A stretch of 64,000 nucleotides of DNA, taken from the NCBI RefSeq assembly GCF_001641265.1, contig NW_020167522.1, forward strand, positions 1,550,001 through 1,614,000. Reading direction: 5' to 3'. Positions 19,422-34,074 of the stretch are shown here, in pieces. Each line of letters begins with the position of its first letter. Positions within the stretch are counted from its first letter, which is position 1. The DNA comes from Pseudogymnoascus destructans (taxonomy: Eukaryota > Ascomycota > Leotiomycetes > Thelebolales > Thelebolaceae). Made by a program: the position numbers and the translations under genes. The notes beneath the pieces were generated by a model, which made no database searches, was not told the origin of the DNA, and worked only from the letters and a program-made list of their open reading frames with translations.

Positions 19422-21288
19422 ACGTAAGTTGTGGCGTAACGCGGGGGATGGCGTAACGCGGTGGAATTTTGATGAGAACACAACAAATCTGTAAATTTAA
19501 CTACAATCAACGATAATACATGATCCACCGTCACTCTTAGATTGTTCCCCTGCTTCTTCCTCAATATACTCATCAATTTCAATGTCTGAGGAGACGTTCT
19601 TATCCTTTGTTTTGCGCTTTTTCTTACTTGGGTTATGTGTCGCCTTTTCCGCCTCCATCACCGCATCACACAACTCTTGCATAGAAACATGAAAGTGACC
19701 CTTCAGAATAACCCTTTTCCCCTTCGTACGTACCGTACGTTGCTTTATAACTGATCGCAGGTTGTTGGCATCGAGTTGGTGGACAATGCTGCGTGCTCAA
19801 AGTTGCTCTGATGCAACTGTGAGTTTTTGGATGTACGTCCGCACTGGTGTTGACAGCACCCCACCACTATTAATCGTAGTTGTAAGGAGCGCATTTGCAG
19901 AGCGTAAGGTCATCCCATCTGGGGGGGAGCTGTTGATAAAGACTCGGTCAAAAATATCATACTGATGTGGTGTTTTTGGTCGGTCAGCCTCGACTGATGG
20001 TTCAGCATTGAGCAGCGTACGCAATGCTTGCTGGGGATTAAAAGGAAACAAGCCAGCGCCACGGTATGCTGACTCAGATGCATACATCAAGCCGTGCCTG
20101 GATGTATGCCTCCATCCATTCATACTTCTGTATGTGCGCAAGTTGCGCTTGGTTGAGTGGGGAGAGCGCTGCTGTCAGACGCTTTTTTAGCGGGCCGAAT
20201 ATCGCAACATCCAGTGGTTGTAGTAAGTGCGATGTATGAGGGGGAAGTATCAGTAATACAATATGGTTCTGCATGCAATGCGCAATGAAACTCCCGCTAA
20301 TGTGTGAGTCGTGGCCATCACATATAAGAAGCCGGTGCTGACCATCTGCTTTTGTACGTGTTGTTGGCTCGAAGATGCGTTTTAACCACTCCAACCCATG
20401 GAGGTTGCTTGTCCAGCCTTTCGTATTTGCAGAGAAGAACCACTGGTCGATGACTGCGGGCGGAATCCATGATTGAAGAACGTTCTTGCCCTTAAAGATC
20501 CCGAGTGGTGGGAGGATGGTTCCGTCTGCGCAGATGCACTCAACCATCGAAACCCATTCCTGACGGCCAGGATGCGCTTGATGCTTCGTAGGAAGTGTTG
20601 AATCAAGTATAATTCGAGTAGATTCCATTGTCCCAATCGAAAATCCGGATTCATCCATGTTATATGTGTTCTCTTGCGTGATTCCAAACTCTTGAACCAC
20701 CTTGGTGTACGCGTTAAACCATGCCGTAAGCACTGGTTTTGTTGCACCGTCCATGCGTACAGTTTCGATCCGTCGCCCAATAGCGACCTGTAGATGGGGA
20801 TGTCGTTGTATGAATCGTGGTACCCAGTCGCGACCGAGGGAAAATCGTGGTTGGGGTAGAAGTAAGTTTGGCGTCGCGTCGTCAAAATTGAGTGACCGGT
20901 GCGACCGGAGTTCTTCAGCTATTTCCTTCAACAACCGATGCCCTGGAGAATAGCCGCTGATTGTTAGGTTTTTAATCCACTTTAGAAGTATCTGTTCTTG
21001 CGCGCCTGATAAATTCTGCTGTTTCTGGCGGGCTTGGGAGCGTGTCAAACCTCCATTGACGCGTCGCGTCACTGAACTCTTCGGCAGCCCCAGCACTTTC
21101 TCAGCGTGATATGCACTCTTATACTTCTTAGATTGGACGTCTAATACTGCCTGGGCTATTAAAGTTTCACGCTCAGCAACACCCAGGCTTTTACAGCGAA
21201 CCATTGTTGAGTTATTCACAGTTATCAGAAGTCGGCGGGGTGAATTCCCCGCGTTACGCCATCCCCCGCGTTACGCCACGACTTACGT
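19422..21288 (-). mobile_element. Pogo-C, Fot1/pogo-type transposon upstream of tra1
   Basis: This 1867-bp element is flanked by TA (19420-19421 and 21289-21290). Both ends read ACGTAAGT(C/T)G followed by two copies of TGGCGTAACGCGGGG at 17-bp period. It lies about 450 bp upstream of the tra1 start codon and points away from it. Confidence 0.94.
19497..21219 (-). pseudogene. Pogo-C transposase, one frameshift and one stop
   Basis: A 381-codon frame from 21219 contains an HTH_psq domain (KSAYHAEKVLGLPKSSVTRR), a CENP-B-type HTH, YNMDESGFSIG, LICDGHDSH and HLLQPLDVAIFGP with DD35D spacing. Near 20100 one frameshift moves the reading to 20141-19797 (SAYRGAGLFPFNP). A TGA near 19795, probably from CGA, precedes the last 100 codons, which include a lysine-rich stretch (KKKRKTKDK) and an acidic tail. 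This is the best preserved pogo transposase in the window and would need only two corrections. Confidence 0.9.
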
Positions 21289-21736
21289 TATCGCAAATTC
21301 TGGAAACACGGATTGTCTTTGCCTCGTCCTTCGGATAAACGTTTCACACAATTCCACTATTCGGAATAATGTAGCGCCTATTCCGTTCCGTTCCTCAGGT
21401 ACGTCTTTCCATTGGCTACACTAAATTTGCACCAAACCTAATCGGGACTTAGCTCCCCAGTATTGCACGTGATCTAAGCGTCTTTTGGTGACAACGACCC
21501 CCAGATTTTGATTTTCCAACAATCGCGAGCCAAAGCTACCGCGTAGGAGACGGAGCCTCGACATTCAAACAACCCCTCCACCACCACCTTTGCGCAGCGC
21601 AACATTGGAGGAAACACCTATTTCGAGTTGACAATCCGAGCCGACTACAAAACAATCAGATATATTTCTAGACAGCGATAAACAGCGCATGAGGTCGCAT
21701 ACTTGAGACGGCTGCGCCTGTCCAGATGCCGTAGCT
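21289..21736 (+). promoter_or_regulatory. Presumed tra1 promoter and 5' leader
   Basis: These 448 bp lie between the Pogo-C right end and the tra1 start codon. No other gene is visible. Pogo-C may have displaced more distal promoter sequence. Confidence 0.5.
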
Positions 21737-24700
21737 ATGTCGACCAATCTTATTGACATCGTGGTGCAGAGGCTCAGCAATCCAGATCTCGGTATGCCAT
21801 CCTCTGGTAGCTGTATTTACTTGCAGCTGGCTTCCATGCCACTGAATTGAATTGTTCTAATTGATATCTCTAGATGTTAAACTCCGGGTGGACGCAGCGA
21901 CGCAGCTGCGCGACAGCCTCGAACATTATACCACACCACAAGCTTATCCCACATTCCTGAAGAAGCTGGTCCCCATATTCATTCAGTTGCTGAAGGGCCA
22001 GCCTGTCTTCATAAGTACAAATCCAGAGCAGGTATGACAATGGTCAAACTACATATATCGCACGCATATCAGTCAGGTCTAACGGAAATAGAAACTGCGT
22101 AATTGTGTCCTGGAAACTCTACACCGGCTGCCCACGAGTCCGCCTGAACCGTTCGAACCATATACTGTGGATGTGGTGAATGTCCTCATAGGACTGGTCA
22201 GGGTTGAAAATGAAGACAATGCCATTCTTTGCGTTAAGACGATCATGGACATTATGCGCCATCAGACAAAAGTCCTCCAACAACCGGGGAACAACCAGGT
22301 CCAAGACTTCCTCAGCCTGATACAGGAGATGTTCGATGACATGCCCGCCGTAGTACACGAGCAATTGGACAACCCGAGCCCATCGGCGACGAATGCTGTT
22401 GTACCGTCAACTCCAGGAAGCTCCCAGAATTTCCAATCTCCAAGGCCAGGCTCTCCGGTGGCATCCGTCTCAGACCTTGGTGCCGACCCCCAACAGCAAA
22501 CACGCCCTTTGTCAAAAGGCATTCAATCGTTCAAAGTTCTGGCTGAATGCCCGATTATAGTCGTCTCAATATTCCAGGTCTACCGCCAAACAGTTCCTGC
22601 GAATGTGAAGAAATTTGTGCCACTGATAAAGGTTGTGCTCATGCTGCAAGCCAAACCTCAAGAAGAAGCACATGCGGAGGCCAAAGGCAAAGGCCAAATT
22701 TTCACCGGAGTCAGCCCTAATATTCGGAACAGGGCCGCCTTTGGAGAGTTTATCACAGCCCAAGTCAAGACTATGAGCTTTCTCGCATACCTTCTGCGAG
22801 TCTATTCCCAACAATTACAAGAATTCCTCCAGACACTGCCTGGCATAGTGGTCAGATTATTACAAGATTGTCCACGAGAGAAGTCTGCAGCAAGGAAGGA
22901 GTTGCTGGTTGCTATCAGACACATCATCAACTTTAACTTCAGGAAGATCTTTTTGACGAAAATCGATGAGCTCCTAGATGAGAGGACTCTCATTGGAGAC
23001 GGTCTTACTGTCTATGATACCATGCGGCCTCTCGCATACAGCATGCTTGCGGATTTAATACATCACGTTCGCGACCAGCTAGACTCGAATCAAATCCGCA
23101 AGACAGTGGAGGTGTACACGAAGAATTTGATGGATAGCTTTCCGGGGACCAGCTTTCAGACTATGAGTGCTAAGCTGCTGTTGAACATGGCCGAATGCAT
23201 TGCCCGAATGGAGAACAAGGCGGATGCACGGCACTACCTAATCATGATTCTGAACGCCATTGGCGACAAATTTGAAGCGATGAATCGTCAATATCCGAAT
23301 GCCATCAAGCTGTCAAAAACTTATGCACAGCAGAAAGATGAAGCTGCGCCAGACAACTACCTTGCCGACTTGGAGCATCCGCCGGATTGGGACGAAATCG
23401 ACATATTCACTGCTACACCTATCAAGACGTCAAATCCGCGCGACCGTGGAGCAGACCCTGTTGTAGACAACAAATTTCTGTTCAAGAATCTTATGAATGG
23501 CCTCAAGAACATGTTTTACCAGCTCAAAGCCTGCAATATTGGGTCCCCCGTTGACCCAGCTAACGCAACGCCACATTGGCAAGAAGTCTCGTATGGCTTT
23601 TCAGCGGAAGAGGTTCAAGTCATCATCAAGCTCTTCCGAGAGGGCGCGTATGTGTTCAGATATTACGAGATCGAGAAGCCGGCAGCGGAATCACAATACT
23701 CATCACCAGTTGAGTTTATGGCCAACCATTATATGACGTCTAGCAGCAAGGAAGAGAAGGATCTTCTCGAGACGTTTGCCACAGTCTTCCATTGCATTGA
23801 CCCTGCTACATTCCATGAAGTCTTCCACCAGGAGATACCTAACCTCTATAACATGATTTTCGAGCATACTGCTCTCTTACATGTCCCTCAATACTTTCTC
23901 GCGAGCGAGGCCACCTCACCAAGCTTTGCAGGAATGCTACTTCGATTCCTAATGGATAGAATCGACCAAGTCGGAACTGCGGACATCAAGAAATCTTCAA
24001 TCTTACTCCGACTCTTCAAGCTTGCCTTCATGGCTGTGACGTTGTTCTCAAGCCAAAACGAGCAGGTCCTGCTACCTCACGTGCTCGATATCGTCACCAA
24101 ATCTATCGAACTCTCCACTACCGCAGAGGAGCCGATGAATTACTTCCTTCTTCTAAGGTCTCTGTTCCGCAGTATTGGAGGAGGGAAGTTTGAGCATCTA
24201 TATAAGCAGATTCTGCCACTTCTTGAGATGCTTCTTGAAGTACTCAATAATTTGCTTATGGCAGCTCGGAAGCCAGCAGACCGAGATTTGTATGTTGAAT
24301 TATGCTTGACAGTACCCGCGCGATTAAGCAACCTGTTGCCGCACCTGAGTTACTTGATGCGGCCTCTCGTGGTTGCATTGCGGGCGGGCTCAGACCTTGT
24401 CGGACAGGGCCTACGGACACTCGAGCTTTGCGTTGACAATTTGACGGCGGACTACCTAGATCCTATTATGGCACCCGTGATCGAGGAAGTTATGACCGCA
24501 CTTTTCGACCATCTGCGTCCTAATCCATACAGCCACTTTCATGCGCATACAACCATGCGCATTCTCGGAAAACTCGGCGGCCGAAATCGGAAATTCATGA
24601 CTGGTGCACCAGCTCTTACCTTTCAGCAATACTCTGACGATAGAGCTAGTTTTGACCTAAAGCTTAACGGGTCTAAGAAGGATAGGGCTTTCCCTGTGGA

Positions 24701-27700
24701 TATTGGCATAGACTTGGCCATTCGAAAGCTCATGGAAATTCCAAAAGGAGCAGCCGCCAAGAAATCCGATGTATATTACAAAAAGCAAGCACTCCACTTC
24801 GTCAAGGCACAGACTAAGCTTAGAATCGGATACGACAACCTCCCAGAAGATTTCGGGCGCCTTGTGCGTCTGCAAGCCCAGGACCTTCTTGCGAGAGACA
24901 GCAATGCCGATTTTTCTGCTCTGGAGGTCAACGACCGCCAGAGGTCTGTTATGAAGAAAGACTTGGAGCAAGAGGTGCTAAAGAGGCTTATCAAGACTCT
25001 CATGTTTTCCGTATCAATCCAGGATCTGAAGGACGAGGCATTAACAACACTACTTGGTGTTTGTAGACATCTAACCATTTTGGAAGTCGGAAATGCATTG
25101 GCAGAGTTTAAGCTCAAACGCCAGCCATTCAACATCAAAGCTGGTGAGGGGCCTGTTGTTATAGACAGCAGAGTACTTGCCGATGCCATTACCGAATCGC
25201 TATCATCAGACAATATCCTTGTGCGTGAGGCAGCTGAGCGAGCACTGAGAGAGGTTTTCGACTCCACTGCGATCATCTTTGGTTCTTCCGCCCAAGTTGG
25301 TCGATTGCCATTCTTTACACACCTCAGCAACGTGTTTTGTCATAGTTGCTACGAAGAGGAATGGTTTACCAAGGCTGGGGGTAGCCTCGGCATTAACCTC
25401 TTGGTAACAAAGTTGAATATTGGCGATAGCTGGATTAGCGACAGACAATTTGACTATGTCAAGTCTTTGTTGTATGTCATCAAAGATATGCCGCAAGACC
25501 TGCCCGCGAAGACGCGAATCGGGGCACAGGAGACCCTCGAAATACTGTTGAAGAGAGTGACCAAGAACTCTACAAAAAAGGATATTTTGCCACCAGCCCC
25601 TCTTCCACCAGGAGTGCCTCGTCCCCAGTTTACATCTCGACTACCACATCTGTGCCAGCTCTTCGGCTCCGGACTGTCGCATCTCAACCGACATGTTCGC
25701 GAAACGTCACAGAAAGCTTTGACAACTATATCAGAAACGATTGGTGCGGAAGTCTGGGAGCTATTGGAACCTCAAAGGGACCATATCTTGAACCCCATCT
25801 ACAGCAAGCCATTGCGAGCGTTGCCCTTCGCCATACAGATTGGATACATTGATGCAGTGACATACTGTATGGGCCTGAAACCTGACTTTGTTCAGTTCGA
25901 TGATGTTCTGAATCGTCTTTTGATGGAGTCGTTGGCACTTGCTGATGCTGCCGACGAGTCACTCGCGGGAAAGCCAGCGGAGCAGCGAACCCATGAACAT
26001 ATTATCAGTCTTAGGGTCGCCTGTATCAAGATGCTCACCACTGCGATGGGCTTCGAAGAGTTTCAAAAGGGGCCGAACAACGCCACAAGAACGAAGATTG
26101 TGTCGGTGTTCTTCAAATGTCTGTATTCCGAATCAAGCCAGACTATCGAGGCTGCGAACGATGCCCTGAAAGTTGTCCTTTCTCAGACCACCAAACTGCC
26201 GAAAGATCTTCTCCAGAATGGCCTGCGACCTGTCCTGGCAAACCTTCAAGATCCTAGAAGGCTAAGCACCCATGGGTTAGATGGCCTGGCAAGGCTGCTC
26301 CAACTCCTCACAACGTACTTCAAAGTTGAGATTGGGTCAAGGCTTCTAGACCACATCAAAGTTCTTGCAGAGCCTAATGCACTTCAACGAATCTCTTTTA
26401 CTTTGGTTGAGCAGAACGACCAGATGAAGATTATCGCTGCTGTCTTCAATATCTTCCATCTCCTCCCACCTGCCGCCGAACATTTCAAGGAACGTTTAGT
26501 GGAAACCGTCCTAGATCTTGAAGATAAGCTCCGACGAACAAGATACAGCCCATTTAGGGCACCGCTATATAAGTATCTCAACCGCTATCCAAATGAAGTA
26601 TGGATGATGTTGCTTGGCAAAATTGAAGAGCAAAAGTATGGCAGATTCCTGGCGCAGCTCTTGGAGGATCCCGACAGTGCACCACTCCGAAGTGTTGTGG
26701 TAAATAGCGTGGACATGCTGATCAAGAATTGCGGCGATATGGGCGCGGAGAATAAAGAGACACGATATGCTGCTGTCATCAACGCTATCAATGTTATGCA
26801 TTCGGTATGCAAATATCCAGGCACAGAAGCATGGATGGAGAAGAAGGAAAATCTCATGTGGTTCCGCTTGGTCGGCAAAAATCTCGAACAGCGCCTTCGC
26901 AACTATTCGCTTCCCTCAAATCTTCGTCTGGCTGCCGAGCAAGCTGGAGAGCAATTGATGATTATATTCACAAAGTTCCTTGAGATTCACCCGAAAGACC
27001 TGGACGCGCTTTTTGGGCTCGTAGATTCAGTGACTTGCGGGGATTTTAAGCCCAGCCAACAGTTCTTCTCGTATATTTACAAGAACATCATTTGCAACGA
27101 ATCCATCGACTACTGGAAATCGATTGTACTGCGCTCTCTGGACGTTTACGCAAGCAAGACAGCATCCCAGAAAACCAAAGCCTTCCTGCTTCACAACATT
27201 GTCAACCCGATTGTTGCCAAGGATGTAATGCGAACATGGCCGCGGACTGGCTCGATGAAATCCCCCCGCCTTATTGATAGAGCCGTCATTGAGTCCATCC
27301 ACACCAAGATATGGCGTGCCAGTCTTGGGGATCCAAACGAAGACCTTACTCAACCTGGCATTGACCACACGCGAATGGAGGTACTTCAACTCTCTGCCAT
27401 GCTTGTAAAGCACTATCATGGTATCCTGCAGGATGCGCGAAAGGATATCATCAAATTCGGCTGGACGTATATCAGACTCGAAGATGTGATTAATAAACAC
27501 GCAGCTTACGTGGTCATCGGGTATTTCATTGCTCACTATGAAACACCTGCGAAAATAGTTGTCCAAGTCTACCTCTCATTGTTACGAACAAATCAAAACG
27601 AGGGTAGGACCTTGGTAACGCAGACCCTCGAGTTACTGGCTCCTGTTCTTCGGAAGAGATGCAACTCTGTACCGGGAGACCGAAATCCTATCTGGGCCTC

Positions 27701-30700
27701 GGGTGCACGCAGAATCCTGGCCGAGGAAGGTCAGAATGTGCAGCAGATGACGAGCATCCTCCATTTCCTTGTGAAGCACGATGAGCTCTTCTATGAATCC
27801 CGCGACAAGTTTGTTATTTCCATTATCTCCTCATTTAGGAAGATTGCTCAGCCAACAACCGCTTCGAATGAGAGCCGACGTCTAGTCCTCCAGCTCATGA
27901 ATTTGATTTGGGAATGGGAGAAGACCCGAGTAGAGGACAAGGCAACCAGTCCTGCACGCGTGATGTCAGAGTCTCCTAACGCCAAGAAGAGGAAGATAGA
28001 GAGTACGCCACTTGCCGAATCTTCATCCCCGTCGTCGCAGAAGGCCTCGCCGCAAAAGGCTCGTTCTTCTCCACCAGACAGAGCCGAATACCAAATCCCA
28101 TTGGTGTACCGCCAGAAGATGATCAAATACCTTGTGGAGTTCATCGCTGCGCTGCCAGAGAGATACCCACTCCAGTCTGCAAAGCAACGAGAGCCAGCAT
28201 TGTACCAAATTCCGGCCCCTCCATCCTCATCAATTGAGATGATCACGAAATCTATTTCACTGCTGAAGAACCTGTTACAACCGCAGTATTGGAGCGATCT
28301 AGATGTTGATCTTTTCCCCAACGTCACTGATATAATGCTTGCTAGTGACCGCACAACAGCAGCTCTTGCCAGCGGGGGAACTGACAAGGAGAAACCGGAC
28401 GACAAATTCATTACAAACATGATCAACACGCTGCAAGTTGTAAGAGTCATAGTTAACACCAAAACTGATGAGTGGATTCAGAAGAACATGTCGAATCTGC
28501 AGCGCATCTTAGAAAAATCCATCAAGTCCGACAATGCGGAGATTCAAGACTGCCTTCATTCGAGCTGCCAGAATGGAGACGATGGGCGCCCGCTAAAGCC
28601 TCTGCTGAAAGCCATTCTCGATGCCGTCCCAGACGATGTGCAGATGGAAGATGCCGATGCAGACGGCGAGGCTGAGGCTTCAACGTCTGAAATCATAACA
28701 TTTTTATCTACCACTGCAACGGAGGATCTGTCATCTGGCAACTACAACTCCGGAATCAACATCCTCTGGACTCTCGCGCAGAGAAAGCCCTCTGAGATGG
28801 ATCAAGGGATTATAAGTGCGATAATGAGAGCTCTCCAGACGAAGCTTGCAAAGGAGCATGTCGCTCATTACGCGGCAGCTGTCACGCAGTCTGTAGCAGC
28901 TGCAGCGCAACAGGAACATGAGCCCACTGGCCTCATGAATAAGTACGATCTCAAGATACAGACTGGCCTAATGCTCAAAGCTATTGACATTATGTCTATG
29001 CGAATGGAAGTGCTTGGCGATTACCGCAGGCCGTTCCTTAGCGTCCTCGCAACCCTTGTTGAAAAGTCTCAAAGCACCGAATTGTGCCTGAAGATCCTCG
29101 ACATGGTTGATGGCTGGGTGTTCAAATCTGAAGGATCATGGCCAACGCTCAAAGAAAAGACTGCCGTGCTACATAAGATGTTGACATTCGAGAACAGACA
29201 AGACCAAACCCTGCTCATCAAGTTCTTAGAACTAGTAATACGCATCTACGAGGATCCCAAGATTACTCGCACCGAATTAACGGTGCGCATGGAACACGCA
29301 TTTTTGATCGGTACAAGAGCTCAAGACGTCGACATGCGAAATAGATTCATGGCTATATTTGACAAGAGCCAATCGCCAACAGCTAGTGCAAGACTCACAT
29401 ATATCATCACATCGCAGAACTGGGATACTTTGGCAGATTCTTACTGGCTTGCCCAGGCGTCGCAATTACTTGTTGGGGCGGTTGAGATGAACAAGCCAAT
29501 TCAACTGCACCATGAGGATTTCAAGACCATTCCAGCGTCGGTACTATTTGGCAACTATGCCAAGGATGCACGACAGCCCAATTTGATGGATGACGACAAA
29601 TATGATGAGTTCATAGCAGGTCATCGCCGGTTCGTACGAGAGCTGGGCGACGTCATAGTCTGCGACATCATGGAACCTTTGACTCAGCTCCAGCACTTAG
29701 ATCCAGATACGGCGCATGAAATTTGGGTTTCTCTGTTCCCAATTTACTGGTCAGCAATGGCCAAGGATGAACGCGGGGAGTTGGAGCGTGGAATCGTGTC
29801 TCTCCTGACGAAGGATTACCACTCCCGCCAAATTGATAAAAGACCAAACGTTGTCCAGTCTCTTCTTGAGGGAGCAGCTAGGTCGTGGCCGGATTGCAAG
29901 ATACCACCCCATGTCATGAAGTTTGAGGCGAAAACTTACGATGCATGGTATACTGCGCTTGTTCAACTGGAGAATGCCGCCATCAAGCCCACGACAGATA
30001 GTGCACTTGTTAGGGAAAGCAACCTCGACGCATTGGTAGAATTGTATGCTGGTTTGCAAGAGGATGATCTCTTTTATGGAACGTGGCGTCGCCGCTGCCA
30101 GTTTGTCGAGACAAATGCTGCGCTTTCCTACGAACAAAACGGGATGTGGGACAGCGCGCAAAAGATGTACGAGGCCGCTCAAATTAAAGCAAGAACTGGT
30201 GCGATTCCTTTCTCATCCGGTGAATACATGCTCTGGGAAGACCACTGGGTGCTATGCGCTCAGAAACTGCAGCAATGGGATATCTTACAAGACTTCGCCA
30301 AGCATGAGAACTTTCAGGATCTCCTCCTTGAATGTGCCTGGAGAAACCCGGAAACATGGCAGACCCCAGAACCTCGAGATCAGCTCGATGCGATTATCAA
30401 GGGAGTCATGGATGCGCCAACTCCTCGCCGAACTTTCTTCCAGGCCTTCATGTCCCTTCTGAAGTTCCACAACAAAACAGAAACCACGGCAGATTTCAGC
30501 AAGGTATGTGATGAGGCTATACAACTGTCAATCCGCAAATGGCACCAGCTTCCTAAGCGGATTACCAATGCACATATCCCTCTACTTCAGAACTTCCAGC
30601 AGCTTGTTGAGCTTCACGATGCTAGCGTAATATGCCAAAGCCTAGCTCAAACGACCCAAGCAAATCTGGATGTCAAATCTGGAGAGTTGAAGCTACTACT

Positions 30701-33571
30701 TGGTACCTGGCGAGATCGCCTGCCGAATGTATGGGATGATATTATGGCATGGCAAGATCTTGTTACTTGGCGCCAGCACATATTTGGACTCATCAACTCA
30801 ACCTACTTGGCCCTTCTGCCCCAACAAGGGCAAAACGCCAATGGCGCCTCGTTTGCCTACCGTGGATACCACGAGACCGCTTGGATTATAAATCGTTTCG
30901 CCCATGTCGCAAGGAAGCATCAACTGCCAGAAGTTTGTATCAGCCAACTTAGCAGGATCTATACACTGCCAAACATCGAGATTCAAGAAGCTTTCTTGAA
31001 GCTGAGGGAGCAAGCAAAGTGTCATTACCAAGATTCGAACGAATTGAATCAGGGTTTAGATGTCATCAATAACACCAATCTGAATTATTTCGGTCCACAG
31101 CAGAAAGCAGAGTTCTACACTCTGAAGGGAATGTTCCTCGAGAAACTTAGCCAGAAGAGCGAGGCCGAAGAGGCTTTTGGCATGGCGTTATTCTTTGATA
31201 TCAAGCTATCGAAGGCATGGGCCGAATGGGGCTACTACAATGACCGTCAATTTAAGGAAACCCCAACAAATTATGAGTTTGCGAAGAACGCCCTTAGTTG
31301 TTACCTTGAGGCTGCCGGTTTGTTCAAGAATGCAAAGTCTCGGAAGTTGCTTACTCGCATACTCTGGCTACTGAGTCTCGACGATGCGAATGGAACGCTA
31401 GCAGAAACATTCGACGCATATAAGGGCGAAACACCAGTTTGGTATTGGATAACGTTTATTCCTCAATTACTGACTGGACTTGGACACAAGGAAGCTGCGA
31501 AAGCACACAGCCTTCTCGCAAAGATCGCCAAATCCTACCCACAGGCGCTTTACTTCCAACTGCGTACCAACCGTGAGGATATGCTTGCAATCAAGAAGAG
31601 CCAGGAGACCAAAGATCTACGCGAGAGAAACGCAAGAGCTTCCAAGCAAAATGCTAGACAAACTCCAGTGGGAGATGCCGCAAAGCAAAGCGGCTCGCCG
31701 ACCCAGGCACGTTCGGTGACGCCTTCAGTGAGGCCAGACAGTTCGGCTGGATCAAGACCTGGGACTGCTAATGGCGTTGTTAATGCTGCCCTTAATGGAG
31801 AGGGTAGTGCAGTTAAGCCTGAGCCAGCTGAAGCTAGCAACAATCCGAATGCCGCCACAAGCGTCCCAAATGCGCAAGGGCAGCCATCGACGACACCAGC
31901 CCCAGCCGCTGCTCCACCCACCAAGAAGCCACCGTGGGAACACACAGAAGAGATACTTTTGGTGCTCAAAACAGCATTCCCACTGTTGGCACTTTCTATG
32001 GAAACAATGGTCGATCAAATCCAGAAGCATTTCAAGTGCCCGCCCGATGAGGATGCATACAGGCTCATCGTGGCACTTCTCAACGACGGCCTTTCATATG
32101 TCACTCGCATGCCTAATTCTTATGCTCTCGATGTGAAGCTCCCATCCGCCACCGAAACTAACATCACTCGGTTCGCGGAGACTATTCTGCCAGCTCATAT
32201 TCGAAAGTCGTTTGAAGCTGATTTCGTTGATAAAAAGCCAACAATGCACGAGTACATCCAAAAGCTCCGCCGTTGGCGCGACAAGTTCGAGTCTAAGCTG
32301 GATCGCCGCCCATTGCATCAAAATCTCGAGACTTACAGCACACATTTGAGCGAGTTCCGATTCGGTAAATTCGATGAGGTGGAAGTTCCTGGCCAATATT
32401 TACAGCATAAGGATAAGAACCAAGATTTTATCCGAATTGATCGGTTCCTCCCCGACGTCGACTTGGTGCGCGCCATTGGTGTCTGCCATCGTCGCCTCAA
32501 AATTCGTGGCCACGATGGATCTGTTCATCCCTTCGCCGTGCAGCATCCTGCTGCCAGACATTGCAGACGTGAAGAGCGGATATTGCAACTCTTCAGACAT
32601 TTCAATGCCACACTGAGCAAGCGTAAAGAGTCGCGTCGGAGAAATCTCAACTTCCATCTACCGCTCATGATTCCGCTTGCGCCCCATATTCGTATGGTTC
32701 AAGATGATACGTCGTATATATCTCTTCAAGGAATCTTTGAGGACCATTGCCGTAAGAGTGGACTGCTAAAGGACGATCCAATTTTGTTCACAATGGACAA
32801 ATTAAGGATCCTGGCCGAGGCGAAGACTGCCGTAAGTTCCAAATTTCCAGCCTCGATGGTTTCCAATGCTAACATAATGATTAGAAACACCCTGATCACG
32901 CTCTCAACGCCCGTATGGAGATATTTTCAGCTATTCAAGACAAATGGGTTCCACATACGATTGCTCTCGACTTCTTCAAAGCTTCGTATCCAGCATATGC
33001 GGACTTCTGGTTGTTCCGCAGGCACTTTTCATACCAATATGCTGCGTTAACATTCATGACTTACATTCTGTTCATGAACGGCCGTTACCCACACAAGCTC
33101 AATATCGCACGTGCCACAGGAAATGTCTGGGGTTCGGAACTGATTGCCTCGATGGCAGCTGGCAAGCCTACCTTCCATAACCCGGAGCCAGTGCCCTTCC
33201 GCCTTACACCCAACATACAAACTCTCATGGGTCCCATAGCCACCGAGGGCATCTTCACTTGCGCCATTATGGCCATTGCACGATGCCTTACGGAACCCGA
33301 GTTTGACCTGGAGCAACAGTTGAGCTTGTTCGTGCGAGACGAAATGATCTTCTGGTTCACCAGTAGCCACCGCGCGGGATCAATGGGAGAAGGTCAGCTG
33401 AGGGAGACGGTCCAAGTTAACAGCGAGATTATCGTCAAGAGGACTTTGAGTTTAGCCCAGGCGCCGATGGGGATGCTACCTGCGAACCAGACAATCATTG
33501 ACTTGGTAGCTAAGGCGGTCAATCCTATGAACCTAGCTCAGGCCGATGCGCTGTGGATGCCCTACCTATAA
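21737..33571 (+). CDS. tra1: Tra1, PIKK-family scaffold of SAGA and NuA4
   Basis: Tra1 is the activator-binding subunit of the SAGA and NuA4 histone acetyltransferase complexes in the nucleus. The gene has four exons: 21737-21791, 21874-22031, 22092-32831 and 32885-33571. The introns are 82, 60 and 53 nt, and two have CTAAC branch sites near the acceptor (GGTCTAACGG, ATGCTAACAT). The product is 3879 aa, close to the size in other filamentous fungi. Helical HEAT-type repeats fill about residues 1-2600, the FAT region is about 2675-3240, a low-complexity Ser/Pro/Ala linker is about 3245-3350, and the pseudokinase is about 3540-3800 ([23 protein letters not shown]). A short FATC tail ends in ALWMPYL. 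A basic KKRK lies near residue 2033. The frame has no lesion and the gene is surely functional. Confidence 0.97.
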
Positions 33572-34074
33572 GGAGGGCTTTTTTTTTCTTTGTATGATAC
33601 AGGATAGCCACTGAAAGTGAGCTGGATTTGGGGTGGGGGGAAGAAATTGGGTTATATGTGATTGGAGTTTCGCGAGCGAGGCGTTAGGGTTATGCGGAGG
33701 ATATCATGGGGTGTAAAGATGATGTAATTTGGTATGGACTGGGCGGGACTGTGCAAGGGATGCTACTATACATTAATGAATAAGCTATTCAGCTACATGC
33801 TTTTCTTCCATTGCACGACTATATATGTGTGCAGCAAGTACACGCCTTGTAGGGTAATCCATTGCCCATGTCGCATAAGCATGTATTGGCATATACGAAT
33901 TATCCTCTGTTGTGATTGGGAGTTGGTCAGACACTAAGGGCGTCGAAGAGATCAGAGGAGCTCTATCATCTGCAGTTGCGGTTGCAGTTGCGGTTGCAGT
34001 TGCCAATTCTCAACGACTCGAGATTCCGAGCCTTAGGAACACACGAATTTTATCCCCCCTCCTCCACATGGCGC
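33572..34074. other. Intergenic region between convergent tra1 and sym1
   Basis: No gene is seen. A short GTTGCG/GTTGCA hexanucleotide array lies at about 33974-34005. The rest would hold the two 3' UTRs. Confidence 0.6.

Noticed and set aside
27027..28462. Long antisense frames within tra1
   Set aside because: They are shadows of the very long tra1 coding frame and have no domain or start context of their own.
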